From Gnetum montanum (lineage: Eukaryota; Streptophyta; Gnetopsida; Gnetales; Gnetaceae): a DNA stretch of 64,000 bases. Both the position numbers and the translations under genes were made by a program. This document shows, one piece after another, positions 1-12,404 of this stretch. Within the stretch, counting starts at the first letter, position 1; each line of letters begins with the position of its first letter. The notes under the pieces were generated by a model. That model saw only the letters and a list, made by a program, of their open reading frames with translations, had not been told where the DNA came from and did no database searches. The DNA is taken from the NCBI GenBank assembly GCA_015680685.1, contig MNCI01030902.1, positions 393,279 to 457,278 of the forward strand, in the 5' to 3' direction.

Positions 1-2775
1 ATGGAATACACATTTCTCAGAAATGAAAAATTGGTAATTATTAATGGTAGGCTCGCTCCTCAACAAAAAGAGAGATTGCTGAAAATGGTGAACAAATGGT
101 CAAAAGCCTTCACTTGGTCATATCCCAAATTAATCAGAATAGACCCTAGGATATGCCAACATAGGCTTTACATTGACCCCTCCATGAAGCCTCGGCGACA
201 ATCGTAGAGGCAATTGAACCCAAAGTTGAAGCAAGTGGTTAAAGAAGAAATCAAACGACTTCTAAAAGCTAGGTTCATCTACCCCATTACTGATAGAAAA
301 TGGATTAGTCCATTAGTTATTGTACCCAGAAAGGAGATAAATGGAGGGTGTGTATAGACTTTAGGCTACTAAATACGGCAACATTCAAAGACTACTTTCC
401 ATTACCATTTGTTGACCAAGTTGTAGACACCATTTCAGGACATCGCTACTATAGTTTTCTAGATGGATACAATGGATTCAAACAAATCCAAATAGCACCA
501 GAAGACTAAGCCAAGACTACATTCACAAGTCCTTGGGGAAAATTTGCATAGAAAAAGATGTTGTTTGGCTTATGCAATGCCCTTGTAACATTTCAATGTT
601 TGGTTCTAAGTATCTTTCAGTAGCAAATAGGGAATGGTGTGGAAGTTTTCATGGATGATTTCTCCACCTACAAAGTGAACTTTGATCAAGCATTGGACTA
701 ATTAGAGCAAGTACTAAAACAATGTTTTGAAACCAATTTAAGGCACAATTGCCAAAAAAGCCATTTACTGGTCCAAGAAGGCATAGTATTAGGGCATAAG
801 ATTTCATAAACAGGGATAGAGGTTGACCCCAAAAAGATTAAAGTCATCCAAGGAATCATGTGCCAACCTAAAACTATAAAAGACATCCAATCATTCCTTG
901 GACACACTAGCTATTATAGAAGATTCATAAAGAACTTTTCAAGGGTTTCAAAACCATTGGTTGAACTAACAAAAAAGGAGATACCTTTCAAATGGACCAG
1001 AGAATGTGAGTTAGCTTTTCAAACTTTAAAATAGGAGCTTGTAGAAACACCTATTCTACAAGCTCCTAACTAGTCTAGACCATTCCATATAATAACTAAT
1101 GCATCCAGCTTTTCTTTAGGAGCCATACTTACATAGTTAGATGACCAGAAATGACCCTATTATATTCACTATGCAAGTCAAAGTATTGTTGGTGTACAAC
1201 TCAATTACACCACAATGAAAAAAGAATTAATGGCTATGATGTTTTCACTAGATGAGTTTAGGCACTATGTATTGGGCTATAATGTATTTTTACACATAGA
1301 CCATAGTGCAATTTGGTTCCTATTGAATAAACCAATGGTGATCCCTCACATCATACGATGGCTCGTAATCCTACAAGAGTTTGATCTTACGATGATAGAT
1401 CGTAAAGGCACCAAGAATGTTGTTGCTCATCATTTATCTCGTTTAAAATGGGATAAAAAAGAGGATGAATACCTGCATTCTAATCACTTTCCTGATGAAT
1501 TCCTCTTTGCAAGTGTAGTAAATAATCAATTAACTATGGAAATAAATTGGTATAGTAGCATTCTTACCTATCTCCTTAGACAAGAAACACCACTAGAGTT
1601 GGATGCTAAAAATAAATAGTAGTTTCTTCACTGAGCCAAATATTTCATAGAAATCAATGGATACCTTTATAAGGTATGTTTTGATGGCTTGGTTTGATGG
1701 TATGTTCTTGATGTAGATTAATTATGAGTTCTCTAAGACACTCATGAGGGTCCTCGTGGGGGTCATTATGCTAGAAGATGAACAATGATTAAAATATTGC
1801 TTGCAAGATAGTATTTGCCTACATTGTTTTCAGACACTCATCATTTCGTCCAATCTTGTGAGTGCTACCAACATGATGGGGGAATAACTACTAGGATGGA
1901 GGGTCCACAATAATGAATTAAACCTTTAGAACCCTTCAAAATATGGGGAATTTATTTTATGGGGCCTATTACACCAATGTCCAATGGAAAATCTTACATT
2001 GTCATTGCCATTGACTATTTTACAAAATGGATAGAAGTAGCTGTTGTTATGGACTATACATTGTCTACCACTACATGATTTGTTCAACAACAAGTCATTA
2101 ATAGGTTTGGTGTGCCTTGTGCACTTATTTTGGATAATGTTACACATTTTACGGGAGCCACTTTTCGAAAGTTGATGTAATGCTTAGGAGGTGAACATAA
2201 ACTAACGACACCATACCACCCTCAAGCGAATGATTAGGCTGAAGTAACCAATAGGGAGATTACAAAAATACTGATAAGAACCATTAGAAAATATAGGTGA
2301 GATTGGAGCACCAAACTAAATGATGCTCTTTGAGCATACCACTCCATGTGGAAACTCCCTATAGGCTACTCTCCCTATGAGTTAGTGTATAGAAAACTCC
2401 CAATGCTTCCTATTCAAATAGAACTTCATACACTATCCATGACATGTGACCTCAATCTAGCACAAAAATAATAGTTCATGAACCTTAACCTGCTAGATCA
2501 GAATCAATTAGTTACCTTGTCATCTAATGAATTGAGCAAGATTTATAATGAATGATGTCCATAACCTAAAAATTAGAAAAGTTAAATACCAACTGGGAGA
2601 TAAGGTTCTTTATTGGAACCCCACACATATGCCACAACACACTAAATTTCAAACACTATGGAAAGGACCCTATATTATTCGTGCAACTGTTCCTTCAGGA
2701 GCCATGATGATTTACAAACTTAAGAGCCTAGATAAGAAATTGTTGGTCAACATCCAAAACCAAACCTTTCCATGA
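1..2775 (+). pseudogene. pol: Element A pol: reverse transcriptase, RNase H, integrase (decayed)
   Basis: This is a Ty3/gypsy polyprotein broken by many stops, mostly TAG or TGA where sister copies B and E have CAG or CGA. RT covers about 200-1030, with the catalytic FMDD at about 648-659. RNase H lies at about 1080-1450; its first Asp has become Asn and the late ADHLS motif reads AHHLS, so two acidic residues are lost. The integrase zinc finger (H..H..C..C) is at about 1740-1890 and the core at 1930-2300, with Asp, Asp and Glu still recognisable (IDYF, LDNVTHF, AEVTNRE). The C-terminal module (2548-2775) carries KGPYII. The longest open stretch is 1215-1619 (RNase H). Frameshifts join several frames. 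Not functional. Confidence 0.9.
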
Positions 2776-4677
2776 TCCTAGAATAGCTAGTATCTATACT
2801 ACCTCTATTGGTGGACAACCTTGCTCATTATTTTGGATATCCTCCTTCCAACTCTATCATGGGGGAGATCGCCACCAATGCTAGCCATTCTATGCCCTCA
2901 GCTCTTTTTGTATTTTTGTTTTACACATCTTTTCAATTTTACTTATTTTTTTTACACCATCATTCACATTTTTACTATTTATTTGTTTGATTTACTTTCA
3001 TTTGTCATATAATAAGTGCTCATGATGGTGGGAAGGACTATAATAATGTTGATTGCTAATGTTTGGTTTTTACCTTTGATTTTTAATGTTGATACTAAGG
3101 TATGGTTTCTTTTGATAAAATAGGCAATGAGTCCATATCATCCATTCATCCATTCAATTCTATGGTTCCCCTTTGTTTGGAAGTGTACTATCCCTTTTTT
3201 CTAAGAAAAACTTATTAATGAATTGATAACTTGCTATTCTTCAAACCAAGGAAGGACTCAATGGTTGAAAAGGGTGTGACTTCAATGGGATTCAATGCAC
3301 TTGTGCTAGATATTGTCTTGGGTACTTGGATGCTTTTCATGAGTCTTCTGCCATTTCACTATTGACCAAATATTGGGAAGTTGAATGAATCTAAATAAGT
3401 CTTTGCATGGTGTGGTTCTCACACATAAAAATAAAACTAGTGGGAATTCAAAGCACACCCCTTAGACATAATAAAGAAACATGGGCTTCAAACACTTGTT
3501 ATGACACTACAAAGACATGTTACCCATGCCTAATGGTTCCCTCTAACTAAGGCCCTTTCTTGATTCCTACTTTCCTATCTTTCTCTCCTTGGAATGGTCG
3601 TGACTCAATGGACACATTCTTGTTGCTTCATGAGGATGGGTTAGTCAAATGTATTAATGCAAGGTCACTGGATGTGATTGGTGAGTTCAAACTTAGAATA
3701 AATTTTATTTAGTCACCTTAACCACATAATACACAAGGGACTCTATACAACCTTGATCTTGGGATTCCATTCCATTTTCTCCTCTCCTTCCATATTTCTT
3801 CCCATATACCACCTTATTGCCAATTGTATGATTAGTCTATGTCTTTGTTGATTCATTGTTAGTCTTTTCGGTAAACACTTGTGGGTAAGTTCTTAACCAT
3901 TGTTTCCATATGTCATTTTGAGAGCCTATGGACTCTTTGGTTTGTGGGTTTATCAGGGCATAAAAGGCATGAGCCTGCTTTGGGGAGGACCCACTAGCAT
4001 TCCTTTTTTGTGCAATTTTTAAGTTCTTTCCCTTAAACATTCTTTGCAATCAACCATTTCTCATTTCATCCCCATCCATGATATCCATTTTATTGGCCTT
4101 ACCATTGTTATTGCCCTCATCTTCATTGTTCCTTTAGTTTTTCCATCCTATCGCTATCAGAGGTTTGCTCTTAGTCATGGGGGCCCTATCACAAATTTTT
4201 TCATTCAATTACCTATCTCACCCCTACACCTTAGGTAGTTATCAGTTAAAAACATCTAACGAAGTATCTACCATACTCACAACCCATCCAATGCACTTAT
4301 ATCGAGGCAAGGTATCAACTACATTATGGCTTATCTATCCTTGCTAATTCATGACTGTGTTGTGTGTGCATATGGTGATTACATGAACAATGGTCTGGGA
4401 TAGGAGTAAGCACTCGAGATGGACTAGAGCTGGAGCATTTATGCAAGGAACAAGTTCTCTTCAAGCTATCGGATGAGGGTTTGGATGTCATCTATATACA
4501 GTGTTCACCATAATGGGTGTGAACATCAATGTTGTAATATGTTTGTCGATTCATTCACTAGGCACTTTGAGTCTACTATTCCCTATCGTTGTCAGTTCTC
4601 ATTTAGTCAATAATCCCATACCTTCCTAATACTTTGTAAGGAACTTAAGGACAAGTTTTTATTTAGTCATGGGGGTA
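2776..4677 (+). other. Element A non-coding tail between pol and 3' LTR
   Basis: About 1.9 kb with no credible gene. It matches, block by block, the tail of B (12405-14400) and the reverse complement of the tails of E (54800-52756) and F. Short open frames are Phe/Leu-rich products of T-rich runs. The last bases form a G-rich polypurine-like tract just before the LTR (about 4665-4677), as in B and E. I see no env-like gene. Confidence 0.7.
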
Positions 4678-5485
4678 TGATGATCTGCGATATCGGGGAC
4701 ACAATATTGCATCCACAATATTGAGTATGTGATATTGGATCCTTTCAAGCAATATCAGACATCTGATATCAAGGCCTATCTTATACCTATAAATAATAGG
4801 CAGGCACACTTAGTTTGGCAATAGTTACTTAATTAGTCTTAGTCCCTTACCCGAACTCTTGCCTTTTCTCCTTATTAGAGTTAGAATTATTTTTGAGTGC
4901 CCGTAGTAGGAGTCATAAAGAAAATGGATCTTTATTCGAACATTGTGTGCCTAAGCACACCTTGTGGCTAGAAATAAAGATGAACTTTGTGATAAACCAT
5001 GTAGTATTCAGAATCACTTATTTAATATTATTTACAATTATTTAATGATTTCCTTAGTTAATTAATGTTCTCTCTTTCACCTTGTTAACTCTCCCAAGTA
5101 ATCACATTCAGTACAACTACTTTGGGCATGCGTGGAACACTTGGTAACCTAGTAACAATTAGCGTTTGGTAATCCTAGTAGTGTTGCACTAATTCAGGAT
5201 GTGGACGACAAGTGGGAATGGATGTTGGTGTTAGGACTAGTTAAAGCATAGTTGATTAGTTAAATTAAATTAGTTACTTAATTAGTCACTTCTCCCTTTG
5301 TAGCACTAGGACATGAAACATAAAAATATATAAAAATCATATATCTCAAGTTTACTTAACCATACAATCGTGCTATACAAGTAAGCTTGGGAAGACAATG
5401 ACTGACTAACCTACCTAAGTTTTGTAAAGGGGCATTAGCACTAGTATTTGTATGGTTGAGTGTAGGGATACCTCACTGCTCATCA
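4678..5485 (+). repeat. Element A 3' LTR (808 bp)
   Basis: It starts TGATGATC and ends CTCATCA, like both B LTRs. U3 opens with four units at exact 14-bp spacing beginning GATATC/AATATT/GATATT (4689, 4703, 4717, 4731). A TATAAAT box is at 4788-4794. The R/U5 part shares long blocks with the B LTRs. Many differences from B are C/T or G/A changes. Confidence 0.92.
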
Positions 5486-5859
5486 AAAATTAAGGACAAA
5501 GATAAGAATTTTTCAAATTCACATTTTGATGCTTCTTCAATAAAATGTTAGGTATGTGGAGGTAGAGGCCATGTGATCTCCAATTGTCCTAGCAATGGTA
5601 GGTTGCAATGTAAAGAAAGGATTAATATGAAGACCAAGACCAACTTCTACACCAATTGGGATGATGGTGAGAAAAGTGAAAAAGAAATAGATACCTCTAC
5701 TAAAAATGTCTAGCTCATATGCATGGCACTTACAAATGAAAATTCACTAAATGCTACTGATGAACCAAAAGGTAAGTATGATGAAAGGTATAGTGAATTA
5801 CAAGAAGAAATTAATATTCTACATTATTTACTTAGAAAGGTAAGGAAATTTATGAATAG
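5486..5859 (+). pseudogene. Element I: copia-type gag fragment, left half
   Basis: One frame runs from 5486 to 5859 with two TAG stops. It encodes a CX2CX4HX4C zinc knuckle (about 5546-5587; one spacer position is now a stop), then an acidic region and a Leu-rich, probably coiled-coil stretch. This layout fits the C-terminal half of a copia-type gag; I cannot fix the lineage. Element B was inserted at 5859. The same frame continues at 15247 without a shift if one 5-bp target copy is ignored, which shows the two halves were one gene. Confidence 0.75.
5855..5859. repeat. Target-site duplication of element B, left copy
   Basis: AATAG directly before the TGATGAAC LTR start; an identical AATAG follows the 3' LTR at 15242-15246. 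Confidence 0.93.
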
Positions 5860-6696
5860 TGATGAACTATGATATTGAGGCTGCGATATCAAATCCACGA
5901 TATTGGATTCACGATATTGGAGCTTGCCATGTGATGTCAGATACCTGATATTGCACCTTGCCTAACTGCCTATAAATAAGAGGCAGGCACACTTGGTTTG
6001 CATAGTTAATTTTAGTATCTTACCCAAACTCTTTCCTTTTCTCACTCTTAAAGTTAAAATTATTTCTGTGTGCCAACAGTAGGAGTCATAAAGTGAATAG
6101 ATCTTTATTTGAGCATTGTGTACCTAAGCACATCTTGTGTATGGAAATAAAGACAAACTTTGTGATAAACCTTACAACATTTTGAATAGATTAATTAATG
6201 CTAATTTCTAATATTGAATTCTTTCCTTAGTTAATTAATGATTCTCTCTCACCCTACAAATCTCCTAAGTAAGCATGCATAGTATGATCACTTCGAGCAT
6301 ACATGCTTGGTAGCCTAGTAACGATTAGCATTTGGTAATCCCAGTAGTGTTGCACTGGTTCAGGATGTGTAGGGCAAATGAGAACAAATACTAGTGTTAG
6401 GATTAATTAAAGCCTAGTTAATCAGTAGTTAAAGCAATTTAGTTACTTAGTTATCTCTCTCCTCCCTTATTAGCAGTAGGACATAAAAACACATAAAAAT
6501 CCATATAAAATCATATGCCTCAAGTTTACTTAACCATATAATCATGACATACAAGTAAGCTTGGGAAGACAACAATTAAATAACCCATTCTTGTTCCATC
6601 AAGGCGCATAAGTACTTAGTCCTTGAAATTCGACCGGATCATGCGTGCATGCTTGTACTTGTATGGTTGAGCATAGAGATATCTCACCGCTCATCA
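5860..6696 (+). repeat. Element B 5' LTR (837 bp)
   Basis: It begins TGATGAAC and ends CTCATCA. U3 carries four units starting GATATT/GATATC at 5871, 5885, 5899 and 5913, exactly 14 bp apart. A TATAAAT box is at 5971-5977. It pairs with the 3' LTR at 14401-15241; most differences I see are transitions plus small indels. Confidence 0.95.
5971..5977 (+). promoter_or_regulatory. TATA box of the element B 5' LTR
   Basis: TATAAAT lies about 110 bp into the LTR, just after the 14-bp U3 array. The same box sits at the same place in the A LTR (4788) and the B 3' LTR (about 14512). Confidence 0.6.
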
Positions 6697-6697
6697 A

Positions 6698-6717
6698 TGG
6701 CACTGTTGTCAAGGACT
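6698..6717 (+). promoter_or_regulatory. Primer binding site of element B, tRNA-Asp type, decayed
   Basis: TGGCACTGTTGTCAAGGACT follows the LTR after one base. It is the known Athila-type site TGGCGCCGTTGCCGGGGA, complementary to the 3' end of plant tRNA-Asp, with CpG and other C/G positions changed to T or A, as expected from deamination of methylated cytosines. Confidence 0.82.
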
Positions 6718-7154
6718 TTGTTGTTTGTGCACTAATCAGAACATAGGAAATCATTCACATCATTGGAATGAACCCTTAGGGTTGGTTAAAGAAAAATAAT
6801 AATATATAATACATTACACACTGAATAGACAATCATGTGTCCTTGTTCGTACGAAAGTGTTTCACCACCTAGGTCTGATATAGGTAACAATCAGAGGCAT
6901 AGTACACATGATAATCCACCAATCCCTTAATAGTTTTTGTGGTATATGTTCATCCCAATGAATATGTACTCAACTTTACCTTTATTCTTCACTAGGATGA
7001 ACAACTAAATTGGTGAGACTTAGAAGGTAACATAGTGTTACCTCCTGATCACTCTGTCCTGGGCATGCTTCTTTGTGATCTCACATGAATTGGTATGTAG
7101 CACTTACAAGTAGAGTACGTTGTGCATGATCATGACTCGAGAGAGTATCAACGC
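6718..7154 (+). other. Element B leader between primer site and gag
   Basis: Untranslated leader of about 440 bp. I see no repeat array or open frame of note here, in contrast to the leader of D. Confidence 0.5.
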
Positions 7155-8680
7155 ATGAAGGCACAACATCAAAGAGATTTGCAATAGAAGAGACACCATG
7201 AATCTGTGAAGGAAAATTTGTTGCAAAATTTCCCACATGTTCTAAGTGAAAATGAGGGTGGTGAACCTACCTCAGGTAGTTTCCCACACAACGATATTCC
7301 TGCCACTGACTTTGGTCCAGGGGTTGTGTATCAAAATCTTTACTTAACTATCCATAACCTAGATTCTGGTATTGACAGACACAAAGGGTATAAAAAAAGA
7401 ACACGAACACATGATAAGGATGGACATGCTAATCGTAATTATAATCAAGGCCGCAAGCACAAAAGAGAAGGAAGTAGGCACTAACATGATGATGGTCCTT
7501 CTTCTTCTTCAACTTCATCATCTCCTTCAGGATCTGGATGTAGTCATAAGGAAAAAGACCATGAGGATAAGGTTAAGCAAAATGAGAGTCATAGATGAAA
7601 CAGTCAAGAAAGGGGATGAGGGTACTCTAGAGAAACACACCGTGAAAGAAGGGAGAGTAGGGAACAACATAGGCATCATAGATGCCATAGATAGGATGAT
7701 CACGATGAACCCCTACTTGCTACTTAAAGTATTCTAGACATAATTGAGACTATCAGAATCCCAACAAGGCACTAAAAGGATAGTAGGTTCAAGAGATTAG
7801 ACATGAACAATATCCCACAATTTGAAGGGGGGTTAAAACATTGATCCTCAAAATCATCTACAAGCATTTCATGATGCATGTGCCTTACAAAACATAGAAA
7901 GAAAATGGAAAAAACTTAAGTTGTTCCCATAGATGCTAATCAAAGAAGTGGAAAGCTAGTATCAGTCCTTAGAACTGGAATCAATTTGTAGGTGGAGTAC
8001 CATGTTAGAATTGTTCAACGATAAGTACCAAACGTAGTCCCGAGTGTCCAACCTGCGAAAGCAAATCCAAGGATGAAAACAAGGAAGCCATGAACCTTCA
8101 GGATATAGATAATGTTAGTGGATGCAAGATATGACAATATGACCATCCTAAGGGATACTTCCCTATAATCTTACCCTTGCAGGAGTCTGGGGTGTATGCA
8201 CTCAACCCACGAATAAACAAAAAGCAAATACCTTGAAGGTTACCTTATCCTCAAGGTAACTCAAGATAGTTCCACCAACCCTTAACATATTATCCAAGTG
8301 GAACTCCATCACAACCAATTAAGTAGTATCAACAGTGGAAATACCCATAATCATGGGGAATGCCACCACCAAGGCAATAGTATTCTTACCAGCAACCTGA
8401 CCTATATAGATATTACATGTAGCAACCAGTCTCTCCATGTGACTCTACTGGTCACATCACTCCTCAACCTCACTACCAAGCCCATGAGTATTATAGGACT
8501 CCTTCTCCTAGGGACAATGTTCTACAAACATATCATCCTTCTCATCCGACTGCATCTCTTCCACCCTTAACTCCATTACCACTAGCTCTAGCTATGCAGG
8601 GTGAAATCCCTACCTAGCCATAGCAACATAATGCCACAAGGGTTGTTAACTCTCAATCTACTATTGGTTTTGACAATTGC
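7155..8680 (+). pseudogene. gag: Element B gag (decayed, internally deleted)
   Basis: The likely start is the ATG at 7155. The N-terminal part to about 7700 is rich in His, Arg, Ser and Lys; the best open pieces are 7206-7484 and 7372-7737. A capsid-like stretch follows (about 7800-8060), with a block near 7865-7920 shared with E gag at about 59990-59930. A weak zinc-knuckle remnant ('GSGCKI', then an Asp-His pair) is near 8120-8160. The C-terminal linker (about 8200-8680) is Pro/Gln/Tyr-rich. Compared with E, B lacks most of the segment that E carries between about 59800 and 59240, including E's Lys-rich helix. Many TAG stops. Not functional. Confidence 0.72.
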
Positions 8681-9370
8681 ATGAAGAAAAGACCTTTCTT
8701 TAGAACCAATGGTCCAACTAAGCCTTTGCGGCAAGTAGCTGATTCTTCAACCACCTCACTACCACTTAAAGCTTCAGAGCTCCCTTCAGGTCAAACACTA
8801 TGCCTAATGCATACAGTCATGTTAACTCATGCTATCACCAATTGGATAAAGGTTGGCCATCTTCCTAGGAAATTATATGATCCTTGGAGTCCTCTAATAT
8901 ATCTACAAATCACTGGAAATGAACCATGCAAGGCTATTTTGGATTCAAGTTTTGGTATCAACTTGATTTCTCAAGAAATGTACAAAGGCTAAAACCTTCC
9001 TCCACTCAAAAAGAGTAACTTTCATTTAGAGTTGGTTGACCAGTCCATCACTATCCCATTGAGACTGGTGGAGGACATTGTCACCACTATTTTTGGGTGG
9101 TCGTATCCAGTTGACTTCCTAGTGATACAAGTAAACAATAGTAAGGGGGACTTCCCAATCATAATGGTAAGAGCATGGCTAAGCACAGTTCATGCACACC
9201 TAGGAATCCACAATCTTTCCTTGGAAATATCAAAGGAAAATAAATTAAAAAAATCAAGAAGAAGAAAGTTCCATGCATCGCATATAATGAATCAGGGTGT
9301 AATTACATGGAAAAGTTATGGTTTGTGCAACGTTTACCATTACCTACATGCAATCAGTGTGCACAAGTGA
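8681..9370 (+). pseudogene. Element B aspartic protease region (decayed)
   Basis: Two open pieces, 8681-8992 and 9032-9370, are separated by one stop. The active-site region reads ILDSSFGINLIS (about 8935-8970), matching the family pattern D-S/T-G-A/S-x-x-N-L-I with Gly changed to Ser. It continues with a conserved stretch on loading and Val/Thr-rich strands (VDQSITIPL, DFLVIQV). The same region in E (58634-58182) reads LLDSCFDVNLIS. It sits upstream of RT, as expected for gypsy. Inactive, given the altered D-S-G and the stop. Confidence 0.78.
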
Positions 9371-9631
9371 TCAACATATAAAGATGACTATATGCAGCAA
9401 CCACACAACAAGAAGGCACCCAGTGGCTGATAGCTGATCAAGAAAGAGTTCAATCATATGCATGGAACCAATTGAGGGTTTGACTTGCACTTATATCGAT
9501 AGCATAGACGCATTACAGCAAGTCCATCACCAACTTTGAAGTCTTAACCTTGAAAATATCAACTGGGGGAAGTTGGAAATCCTTGAGAAGTTTAGGCAGG
9601 AGCCCCTTGAGCTAAACCCATTGTCCACCAG
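9371..9631 (+). other. Protease-RT spacer of element B
   Basis: Connection region of pol; remnants in several frames match E at about 57960-57650. No separate gene. Confidence 0.5.
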
Positions 9632-11030
9632 TATGGAATACACATTTCTTTAAAATGGAAAATCAATATTATTAATGCTAAGATTTCTCTACCACAAAAG
9701 GAGGAACTGCTAAAGGTAATAAACAAATGGTCAAAAGCCTTCACTTGGTCAGATCCTGAATTAACTAGAATAGATCCTAGGATATGCCAACATAGAATTT
9801 ACACTAACCCCTCCATCAAGCCTCGAAGACAACCACAAAAGTATTTGAACCCAAAGCTAAAGCAGGTAGTTAAGGAAGAAATTAAACAACTTTTAAAAGT
9901 TGGGTTCATATAGCCCATTGTTGATAGAGAATGGGTTAGCCCCTTAGTTATAGTACCCAGAAAGGGAGGCAAATGGAGGGTGTGCATAGATTTTAGGCTA
10001 CTAAACATGGAAACATTTAAGAACCACTTTCTGTTTCCATTCATTGACCAAGTCTTAGACACCATTGCAGGGCATTGCTACTATAGTTTTCTAGATGGGT
10101 AGAGTGGGTACAACCAAATAAAAATAGCCCCAGAAGACCAAGCCATAACTACGTTCACCAGTCCTTGAAGAACATTCGCATACAAATAAATGTCATTTGG
10201 CTTGTGCAATGCCCCTACAACATTTCAACGATTAGTTCTAAGAATATTCTAGGAGTAGATAGGAAATGGTATGGAGGTCTTCATGGATGACTTCTCCACC
10301 TATGAAGAAAAATTTGATCAAGCCTTGGACCGGTTAGAGAAAGTATTAAAATGATGTGTAAAAACCAATTTAAGGCTCAACTGGTAGAAAAGCCATTTGA
10401 TGGTGGAAAAGAAGGTATAGTATTAGGATATAAGATCTCACAAACAAAGATAGAGGTAGACCCTTAAAAGATCAAATTCATCCAATGAATTACTTGTCAA
10501 CTAGAAACTATGAAACACTAGCTACTTTAAATTCTTTATTGATAAATTTTCAAAGGTTGCAAAACCATTAGTTCAATGGACCTAGGAATGTGAACTTGTT
10601 TTCCAAACTTTAAAACAAAAGATCATAGAAACACCCATTCTACAAGCTCCTAACTAGTCTAGGCCATTCCACATAATTCCTGACGCATCGAACTTTGCCT
10701 TAGGAGCTGTACATACATAGTTAAATGACCACAAGTATCCTTGTTACATCCACTATGTAAGTAGAAGTATCGCTAGTGTACAACTTAACTACACTACAAT
10801 AGAGAAAGAATTAATGATTGTAGTGTTTGCACTAGAAAAATTTAGGCACTATGTCTTGGGCTATAAGGTATTTGTACACATGGATCATAGTGTGATAAGG
10901 TTCCTAATGAATAAACCAATGGTGAGCCCTCACATCATACAATGGCTTGTAATCTTACAAGAGTTTTATCTTACAATGATCGATCGTAAAGGCATTGAGA
11001 ACATAGTTGCTGATCATTTATCTTAGTTGC
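9632..11030 (+). pseudogene. pol: Element B reverse transcriptase and RNase H (decayed)
   Basis: RT starts with the block MEYTFL at 9632, shared with position 1 of A. Recognisable RT blocks are LNPKLKQVVKEEI (about 9845), WVSPLVIVPRKGGKWRVCID (9935-9992) and the catalytic FMDD (10280-10291). RNase H covers about 10660-11030 and keeps PDASN near 10679, KELM at about 10806, MDHS (10880s) and the late ADHLS (about 11005), so its acidic residues look intact in the open piece 10814-11026. RT itself is broken by several TAG stops and a small deletion near 10520-10570 in the connection domain. Confidence 0.88.
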
Positions 11031-11039
11031 GATGGAACA

Positions 11040-12400
11040 AAAAAGAGGATGAGTATCCTATTTCTAAATATTTTCCAGATGAACTCCTCTTTGTAGGTGT
11101 AGTGAATGATCAATTAACCATGGAAACAAATTGGTATAGTAGCATCCTCATCAATCTCCTTACACAACAAACACCATAAGGGTTTGATGCTAAAAAGAAA
11201 AAACAGTTTCTTCACCGAGCTAACTATTTTATGGAAATCAATGGGTAACTTTACAAAGTATGTCCTAATGGCTTGATTCAATGGTGTGTTCCCAATGTAG
11301 ATCAACTACGAGTTCTCCAAGAAACTCATGAGGGTCCTTATGGGAATCATTACATTGGGAGATGAACAGCCATTAAGATCCTGCTTGTAGGATATTATTG
11401 GCCTACATTGTTTTGGGACATCCATTGTTTCATCCAATCTTATGAGCACTATCAATGTGATGGGGGGATGACATCTAGAATGGAGTATCTGCAACAATGA
11501 ATCCAACCTTTAGAACCCTTTGACATTTTGGGAATTGATTTCATCAGGCCAATTACACCAATGTCCAATGGAAAAGCTTATATTATTGTTGTCGTTGATT
11601 ACCTTACAAAATGGGCAGAAGCAACTATTGTTAAGGATTGTACATCATCTACAGCTATATGATTTATTTAACAAAAAATCATAAATAGGTTTGGTATGCC
11701 TTGTGCACTTATTTTAGACAATGGTGCACACTTCACATGTGCGACTTTCCAAAAATTAATGCAACGCGTAGGGGTTAAACATAAACTGACAACACCATAC
11801 CACCCCCAAGCGAACGATCAAGCCAAAGTCACCAACAGGGAGATTATGAAGATCTTGACAAGAACCATTATCAAGTTTAGGCAAGACTAGAGCACTAAAC
11901 TGAGTGATGCTCTTTGGGCATATCACTCCACATGGAAACTCCCTACAGGCTACTCTCCCTATGAGTTAGTGTACGGTAAATTACCAACACTTCCCATTCA
12001 AACTGAGCTCTATACACTATCCATGGCATGTGACCTCAACCTTAACCTTGATGTAGCACAAAAACAATGGTTGATGATCATTAACTTGCTAGATGAGAAC
12101 TGATTGGCCACCTTGTCATCTAATGAATTGCACAAGTCCTTCAATAAACAACATCATAACCTAAGAATTACGAAAGTTAAATATCAACTAGGAGATAAGG
12201 TTCTCTACTAGAATCCCACACATGTGCCACAACACACTAAATTTCAAACACTGTGGAAAGGACCTTATGTCATTCATGCAACTTTTCCTTCAGGGGCCAT
12301 GATAATATACAAACTTGAGAGCTTGGATAAGAAATTTTTGGTCAACGTCCAACAAACCAAGCCTTTCCATGAGCTTACAATAGCTAGTACTCATACTACC
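11040..12400 (+). pseudogene. pol: Element B integrase (decayed)
   Basis: The zinc-finger part lies at about 11310-11475 (H..H..C..C with 'HEGPYGNHY'). The core starts near 11520: the first Asp is in VVDYL (about 11600), the second in LDNGAHF (11715-11735), but the third acidic residue reads QAKVTNRE, Glu changed to Lys. Open pieces are 11696-11890 and 12224-12586. The C-terminal module ends with WKGPYVIHA, the GPY-type motif of gypsy integrases. It is broken by several stops and has lost one catalytic residue. Confidence 0.88.
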
Positions 12401-12404
12401 TCTG

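Larger units (their letters stand above)
1..5485 (+). mobile_element. Element A: 3' part of an Athila-like Ty3/gypsy retrotransposon
   Basis: The left part of this element is outside the window. Visible are a decayed pol (1-2775), a non-coding tail (2776-4677) and a 3' LTR (4678-5485), in the same order as in complete element B, where position 1 here corresponds to about 9631. The pol motifs (FMDD reverse transcriptase, RNase H, integrase with a GPY-like end) resemble the Athila lineage. The right flank begins in a copia-type gag (element I), so A was probably inserted there. The right copy of a target duplication would be 'aaaat' at 5486-5490, but the left copy cannot be checked. Confidence 0.88.

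Noticed and set aside
4044-4347. Two short plus-strand frames in the A tail
   Set aside because: The region is a non-coding tail shared with B, E and F, and the frames are not conserved there.
5871-5926. Regular 14-bp repeats considered as a CRISPR-like array
   Set aside because: Repeat and spacer are too short, it lies at the U3 start of an LTR, and it recurs in each LTR; it is a promoter-upstream minisatellite in a plant genome.
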